9,120 bases of DNA from an uncultured Lachnospiraceae bacterium (lineage in GTDB: Bacteria; Bacillota; Clostridia; Lachnospirales; Lachnospiraceae): contig CALFCS010000176.1 in assembly GCA_937950565.1 (NCBI GenBank), forward strand, positions 1 through 9,120, in the 5' to 3' direction. Shown here in pieces: positions 4,659 to 9,120 of this stretch. The notes under the pieces were generated by a model that was not told the DNA's origin, did not search any database, and saw nothing but the letters and a program-made list of their open reading frames with translations. Numbering within the stretch: the stretch's first letter is position 1; each line of letters starts with the position of its first letter. The position numbers were made by a program, and so were the translations under genes.

Positions 4659-7600
4659 ATGAAACGAGGAAGAAAAGCAACAAGAAAAGATTTTTATATG
4701 GAAATTAGGAAGAGTCCGGGAAGGTTCCTGTCGATTCTCTTTATTGTTGCGCTCGGAGTTGCATTTTTTTCCGGGATTCGTGCGTCAGAGCCGGATATGA
4801 GATTAAGTGGTGATTCCTATTTTGACCAGGCAAATCTTATGGATATTAAGGCTTTCAGTACGTTTGGTGTTACAGAAGACGATATCAAGGCGATTGAGGC
4901 ACTGGATGGAGTGAAGCACGCAGAAGGGGCGTACAGCAGTGATTTCCTTTATAATATGGAAGAGGAGCAGCAGGTTGTACATGTTATGTCGCTTCAGAAG
5001 GATATGAACCTTGTGGAAGTGAGTGAAGGGCGTCTTCCCGAAAAAGTCGGCGAATGTATGGCAGACAGTGAGTCAGGATATCAGATTGGAGATATCATTA
5101 CCCTGGAGTCTGGGACAGAAGATCCGGTAACAGATACTCTGAAATCAGAGACACTTGAAGTGGTCGGACTTGGAAGCAGCCCGTGTTATCTCTCCTTTGG
5201 GCGTGGCAGTGCGACCGTGGGGGATGGAAGTATCCGCGCATTTCTTGTAGTGCCGGAAGAAACTTTTGATATGGAAGTGTATTCGGAAGTATACCTTCAG
5301 GCAGAAGGGGCAAAAGAGCTGACTGCATTTACGGATGCATATGAAAAACGTGTGGAAGAGGTGCAGGAGCGGGTAGAAGAAATTACAAAAAAACGTGCGG
5401 AAATACGGAAGCAGGAGATACAGGAGGAAGCAGAAGAAGAGCTTACAAAAGCCAGAGAAGAACTGGAGGAAGGAAGAGTAGAGGCACAGACAGAACTTTC
5501 GGATGCCTGGAATGAGATAGAGGATGCCAGGAGTCAGCTGGAAGATGGAAAAAAGAAGATAGAGGATGGAAGAAAACAGCTGGAGAATGCAGAAAATACT
5601 TTGAATTCTAAGCAGAAGGAACTAGACGCAGCGAAGTCAGAATACGAAGCAGGTATGCGGAAGCTTGCGGATGGGAAGAAGCAGTATGAGAAGGGCCTTG
5701 CAGAATATGAAGCGGGAAGACCGCAGGCAGAGGAGCAGATTGCCGCAGGCAGACAAGCGCTTACCGGGTTCCGGCAGGAGCTTGACAAGGGCTGGAGTGC
5801 ATATGAAGGGCTTATGAGACAGATTGCGCAGATGGAAGCCGCTCCGCCGGAAACGGGTACTCCTGAATATGAGCAGTGGAAAATCATGCTGGATACATTA
5901 AAGAGACAGGCGCAGGAGACAAAGGCGACGCTTGATGCACAGGAGCAATCCTACGCGCAGGAAGTGCAGAAGATTGAGGCGGCGCAGGAGCAGTTAAATT
6001 CTGCGCAGAATATGCTCGCTCAGACAAAGGCGACGCTTGATTCTTCGGAAGCGCAGCTTGCTGCCGCAAAGATGCAGATTACATCCGGGCAGAAACAGAT
6101 TACAGCAGGAAGGGAAGAGTTAAAAAAGCAGGAAAAAGAACTGAATAAAGGGGAACAAGAAATCAAGGAAAACGAAGGGAAGCTTGCGGATGCCCTCAAG
6201 GAATATGAAGAAGGAAAGCAGGAGGCGGAACAAGAGCTCGCAGATGCAGAAAAAGAGATCACCGATGCAGAGGCTGAGCTTGCAGATATGGGAAAGCCGA
6301 AATGGTATGTATATGACAGGAGTATGCTGATTGAATATAATGGGTTCGGTGAGAATGCGGAAAGACTGGGGGCAATCGGAAGAGTGTTTCCGGTATTGTT
6401 TTTCCTCGTTGCAGCGCTAATCAGTCTGACGAGCATGACACGTATGGTAGAGGAGCAGCGGACGTCAATCGGAACAATGAAAGCGCTGGGATACAGTAAA
6501 TTTGCAATTGCTTCGAAATATATGGGATATGCAATGTTTGCTACAGTAGGAGGAAGTGCGCTGGGAGTCCTTGTGGGAGAGAAAATACTTCCATATATTA
6601 TTGTTTATGCATATGGGATTCTGTATAAGCACCTGCCTCGGATACTGGTTCCATATCAGTGGAGTTATGCGGTAATGGCTTCTGTGGCGGCAGTATTTTG
6701 TACGATGCTTGCAACTGTTATGGCATGTTACAAGGAACTGGGTGCGCAGCCGGCGGTACTGATGCGTCCTCCGTCACCTAAGAATGGGCGCCGGGTATTC
6801 TTTGAGAGAATCACGGTCCTGTGGAAACGCTTGAATTTCACATGGAAATCTACCGTCCGGAACCTGATGCGCTATAAAAAACGTTTCTTTATGACAATCT
6901 TTGGAACCGGAGGCTGCATGGCGCTTATGCTGGTTGGCTTCGGACTCAAGGATTCCTGCTATGAAATCGCAGATCTTCAATATGAGGACATTCAGCTTTA
7001 TGATGGAAGCATTTATCTGGAAGAAGATATTACGCAGGGCCATAGAGAAAAGCTGGAAAAGATCCTTGAAAAAGAACCGGATGTAGAGAATTATATGAGC
7101 GCCGATATGCAGAATGTTACGCTTGTAAACGGAGAAAATGAGCGTGCAGTGTACATCTGTGTTTTGAGTGAGGTGGAGAAGGTTCCTGAATTTGTGGATT
7201 TCCATGACCGCAGGACAAAGGAAAAATATCAATTGTCAGATCAGGGGGTCATTGTAAGTGAGAAGACGGCGAGGCTTCTGGATGCTAAGACAGGAGATTC
7301 CGTATGGATTAAGGACGAAGCCGGTGAAAACAAAGAAGTGAAGATAGAACATATCTGTGAAAATTATCTGGGGCATTATATGTATTTTACTCCTGCGTAT
7401 TATGAAAAAATATATGATGAAGCGCCCGAGTATAATAGTATATTCTTTGCGGTAAAGGATTCTGTAACGCAAAAACAGATGGAGAAAATCGGCCGGCGGA
7501 TGCTGGAAATGGAGGGAGTGCTCAGCGCCAGTTATATGTTTGACATTGAAAAACAGCTGGATGATATGCTGCGGAGTCTGAATCTGGTCATTATTGTGTT

Positions 7601-7979
7601 GATTATTTCCGCAGGAATGCTCGCTTTTGTTGTCCTTTACAATCTGAATACAGTGAATATTGCAGAACGGAAAAGAGAGCTTGCGACTCTTAAGGTGCTG
7701 GGATTTTATGATGGTGAGGTGGCTCAGTATGTATACCGGGAAAATATCCTTCTGACATTTTTAGGCGGGGCTTTAGGAGTTATTCTTGGAAATATGCTGC
7801 ATCGGTTTATTATTGAAACCGTAGAGGTGGATTCAGCTATGTTTGGAAGAATCATTCATATGCCGAGCTATGTATACAGCCTGGCGCTTACAGTTCTATT
7901 TTCTCTGCTGATTAATGGGGTGATGTATTTTAAACTCAGGAAGATTGATATGGTAGAGTCACTGAAGAGTATTGAATAA
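4659..7979 (+). CDS. Giant FtsX-type ABC permease with extracytoplasmic coiled-coil hairpin
   Basis: A 1106-residue membrane subunit partnered with the ATPase just upstream. Eight probable membrane segments are seen: about 21-40, 573-590, 620-650, 668-690, 742-762, 974-996, 1028-1050 and 1070-1090. This is a duplicated FtsX/MacB architecture: a leading helix, an outside domain, then a three-helix FtsX bundle, occurring twice. The first outside domain starts as a MacB-like fold (about 41-215) and then carries a very long Glu/Lys/Ala-rich heptad region (about 217-543). A Pro/Gly turn at 395-402 (APPETGTP) probably makes this an antiparallel hairpin with arms of about 170 and 140 residues. The second outside domain (about 763-973) has no such coil. 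EEQRTSIGTMKALGYS (598-613) and its counterpart ERKRELATLKVLGFY (1003-1017) are the conserved FtsX-domain cytoplasmic loops. TAGGAGA (4649-4655) is the ribosome site. The substrate is unknown; many Firmicutes carry related proteins. Confidence 0.92.
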   Translation: MKRGRKATRKDFYMEIRKSPGRFLSILFIVALGVAFFSGIRASEPDMRLSGDSYFDQANLMDIKAFSTFGVTEDDIKAIEALDGVKHAEGAYSSDFLYNMEEEQQVVHVMSLQKDMNLVEVSEGRLPEKVGECMADSESGYQIGDIITLESGTEDPVTDTLKSETLEVVGLGSSPCYLSFGRGSATVGDGSIRAFLVVPEETFDMEVYSEVYLQAEGAKELTAFTDAYEKRVEEVQERVEEITKKRAEIRKQEIQEEAEEELTKAREELEEGRVEAQTELSDAWNEIEDARSQLEDGKKKIEDGRKQLENAENTLNSKQKELDAAKSEYEAGMRKLADGKKQYEKGLAEYEAGRPQAEEQIAAGRQALTGFRQELDKGWSAYEGLMRQIAQMEAAPPETGTPEYEQWKIMLDTLKRQAQETKATLDAQEQSYAQEVQKIEAAQEQLNSAQNMLAQTKATLDSSEAQLAAAKMQITSGQKQITAGREELKKQEKELNKGEQEIKENEGKLADALKEYEEGKQEAEQELADAEKEITDAEAELADMGKPKWYVYDRSMLIEYNGFGENAERLGAIGRVFPVLFFLVAALISLTSMTRMVEEQRTSIGTMKALGYSKFAIASKYMGYAMFATVGGSALGVLVGEKILPYIIVYAYGILYKHLPRILVPYQWSYAVMASVAAVFCTMLATVMACYKELGAQPAVLMRPPSPKNGRRVFFERITVLWKRLNFTWKSTVRNLMRYKKRFFMTIFGTGGCMALMLVGFGLKDSCYEIADLQYEDIQLYDGSIYLEEDITQGHREKLEKILEKEPDVENYMSADMQNVTLVNGENERAVYICVLSEVEKVPEFVDFHDRRTKEKYQLSDQGVIVSEKTARLLDAKTGDSVWIKDEAGENKEVKIEHICENYLGHYMYFTPAYYEKIYDEAPEYNSIFFAVKDSVTQKQMEKIGRRMLEMEGVLSASYMFDIEKQLDDMLRSLNLVIIVLIISAGMLAFVVLYNLNTVNIAERKRELATLKVLGFYDGEVAQYVYRENILLTFLGGALGVILGNMLHRFIIETVEVDSAMFGRIIHMPSYVYSLALTVLFSLLINGVMYFKLRKIDMVESLKSIE
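5917..6041 (+). repeat. Direct repeat inside the permease coiled coil
   Basis: The 20-base sequence beginning AGACAAAGGCGACG occurs identically at 5917-5936 and 6022-6041. The offset is 105 bp, exactly 35 codons or five heptads, and both copies encode TKATLD in the same frame. This suggests that the second arm of the coil grew by in-frame duplication or was homogenised by recombination. Confidence 0.8.
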
Positions 7980-8013
7980 AATTTATAGAAATTTTATATT
8001 TTTAAGAAAATTG

Positions 8014-8040
8014 TTAGCACTCTTGATGAAAGAGTGCTAA
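8014..8040 (+). promoter_or_regulatory. CIRCE element (HrcA operator) of htpG
   Basis: A second perfect CIRCE: TTAGCACTC (8014-8022), a nine-base spacer, GAGTGCTAA (8032-8040). It ends seven bases upstream of the -35 box instead of overlapping it as at hsp20. The repeat can be extended by two pairs into the spacer, giving an 11-bp stem with a five-base loop. It begins 34 bases after the permease stop. Confidence 0.97.
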
Positions 8041-8047
8041 TTTCTTG

Positions 8048-8076
8048 TTGACTTTTTGGGCGGACGGTATTATCAT
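8048..8076 (+). promoter_or_regulatory. Sigma-A type promoter of htpG
   Basis: The -35 box TTGACT (8048-8053) and -10 box TATCAT (8071-8076) are separated by 17 bp. Transcription should start near 8083, giving a leader of about 69 bases before htpG. Confidence 0.82.
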
Positions 8077-8093
8077 ATCTTTTAGATAAAAAT

Positions 8094-8111
8094 GACAGAG
8101 TGATTTCTGTC
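8094..8111. repeat. Inverted repeat in the htpG leader
   Basis: GACAGA (8094-8099) and TCTGTC (8106-8111) form a perfect 6-bp stem around a six-base loop, just after the predicted transcription start. It could be a 5'-end stabilising hairpin in the mRNA or a second operator; the sequence does not tell which. Confidence 0.45.
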
Positions 8112-8151
8112 CTGTATAGAATAAAATAATAAGAATTAGGAGTGGTAAGAA

Positions 8152-9120
8152 ATGGCAGCAAAAAAAGGAAGTTTATCAATCAGCAGTGAAAACATATTTC
8201 CGATTATAAAGAAATGGGTGTATTCCGACCATGATATCTTTGTGCGTGAGATGGTATCTAATGGATGTGATGCAATTACCAAGCTTAAGAAGCTGGACGT
8301 GATGGGTGAGTACCAGCTGCCGGATGATTATAAGCCGGCGATTCAGGTTGTTGTGAATCCGGAAGAGAAGACTTTAAAGTTTATTGACAATGGTCTTGGT
8401 ATGACAGCAGATGAAGTAGAAGAGTATATTACGCAGATTGCATTTTCAGGAGCGACAGAATTTCTTGAAAAATACAAAGATAAAACAACTGAGGATGACA
8501 TGATTGGTCATTTTGGACTTGGATTCTATTCTGCATTTATGGTAGCAGATGAAGTTCATATTGATACACTGTCTTATAAAGACGGTGCGACTCCGGTACA
8601 CTGGGTAAGTGACGGCGGTACAGAGTATGAGATGGAAGATGGTACAAAGACGACCGTTGGCTCCGAGATGACTCTGTATCTCAATGAAGACAGTCTTGAA
8701 TTTGCCAATGAATATCGCGTAAGAGAAGTACTGGAGAAATATTGTTCCTTTATGCCGGTAGAGATTTTCCTGTCAAATGCGAATGCAGAGACAGAATATG
8801 AGACCATCGATGAGGCAGATTTGAAAGAGACTGATGTGGTTGTTGAGCATATTCATGAAGATGCTAAGACAGAAGAGAAGGAAAATGAAAATGGTGAAAA
8901 GGAAGTGGTAGAAGTTTCTCCTGCAAAGGAAATGGTTAAGATTGAGAAACGCCCGGTATCGATCAGCGACATTCACCCGCTTTGGACAAAGCATCCGAAT
9001 GAATGCTCAGATGAAGATTATCAGGAATTTTACCGTAAGGTCTTCCTGGATTATAAAGAACCGTTATTCTGGATACATCTGAATATGGATTATCCGTTTA
9101 ATTTAAAGGGCATTCTGTAT
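8152..9120 (+). CDS. htpG: Molecular chaperone HtpG (Hsp90), 5' part
   Basis: The first 323 codons are present and the frame is still open at the window edge; bacterial HtpG is usually about 610-680 residues. This is a cytoplasmic ATP-dependent chaperone dimer. The N-terminal GHKL ATPase domain is intact: REMVSNGCDA (32-41) carries the catalytic Glu (E33) and magnesium-binding Asn (N37), FIDNGLGM (77-84) the nucleotide-binding Asp (D79), IGHFGLGFYSAF (118-129) the Gly-rich lid hinge, and GSEMTLYL (170-177) the conserved Thr. Residues about 211-272 are a long acidic and Lys-rich linker. The middle domain then begins at IHPLWTKHP (274-282), with YQEFYRKVF and the later PLFWIHL. AGGAG (8138-8142) lies nine bases before the ATG. 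A CIRCE and its own promoter lie directly upstream, so HrcA control is expected. Confidence 0.97.
   Translation, partial: MAAKKGSLSISSENIFPIIKKWVYSDHDIFVREMVSNGCDAITKLKKLDVMGEYQLPDDYKPAIQVVVNPEEKTLKFIDNGLGMTADEVEEYITQIAFSGATEFLEKYKDKTTEDDMIGHFGLGFYSAFMVADEVHIDTLSYKDGATPVHWVSDGGTEYEMEDGTKTTVGSEMTLYLNEDSLEFANEYRVREVLEKYCSFMPVEIFLSNANAETEYETIDEADLKETDVVVEHIHEDAKTEEKENENGEKEVVEVSPAKEMVKIEKRPVSISDIHPLWTKHPNECSDEDYQEFYRKVFLDYKEPLFWIHLNMDYPFNLKGILY

Noticed and set aside
5534..6436. Minus-strand Ser/Ala/Pro-rich open frames opposite the permease coil
   Set aside because: They are the shadow of a Glu/Lys/Ala-rich coding strand: stop codons are rare in the complement of such repeats. They lack ribosome sites and domain features.
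1..9120. CRISPR array, riboswitch or insertion sequence
   Set aside because: No regularly spaced repeats, no transposase and no recognisable aptamer were found on reading both strands; the only strong repeats are the two CIRCE sites, hairpins and the coil repeat.

Overview
The window looks like chromosomal DNA from a low-to-moderate GC Firmicute, most plausibly a gut Clostridia/Lachnospiraceae-type organism. The pointers are strong AGGAGG-type ribosome binding sites, clean sigma-A promoters with 17-bp spacers, perfect HrcA/CIRCE operators, a tRNA gene with no encoded CCA, and protein styles typical of that group. Species cannot be named from the sequence alone.

Layout. The 3' end of a tRNA (probably Asn) and its terminator open the window. 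Next comes a monocistronic small heat-shock gene (hsp20) with a promoter whose -35 box lies inside a perfect CIRCE element, closed by a strong terminator. Four bases after that terminator's T-run begins a second promoter, with a 12-bp perfect palindrome filling the gap between its -35 and -10. It drives an XRE-type repressor, a HipA/CtkA-like kinase and an ElaA-like GNAT acetyltransferase, tightly spaced and probably one operon. This is the best candidate for a toxin-antitoxin-like module here. Downstream is a decayed ABC-2 transporter: a frameshifted ATPase N-terminus joined by internal deletion to the last ~68 residues of a permease. A second GNAT gene lies on the minus strand, divergent from a two-gene ABC system made of a MacB/LolD-type ATPase and a 1106-residue FtsX-type permease. 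That permease carries a ~325-residue coiled-coil hairpin predicted to be extracytoplasmic. The window ends inside htpG (Hsp90), which has its own perfect CIRCE element and promoter.

How it fits together. The two ends belong to one stress regulon: both hsp20 and htpG carry the HrcA operator, so heat or misfolded protein should derepress both. The ~7 kb between them is accessory in character (toxin-like kinase, two acetyltransferases, transporter remnant, orphan ABC exporter) and may have been inserted between, or accumulated beside, the chaperone genes. No integrase, transposase, attachment-site duplication or CRISPR array was seen. The most interesting items are the HipA-like kinase with its embedded operator, the giant coiled-coil FtsX permease, HrcA control of htpG (whose CIRCE may double as a transcript hairpin behind the permease), and an unusually long charged linker in HtpG.
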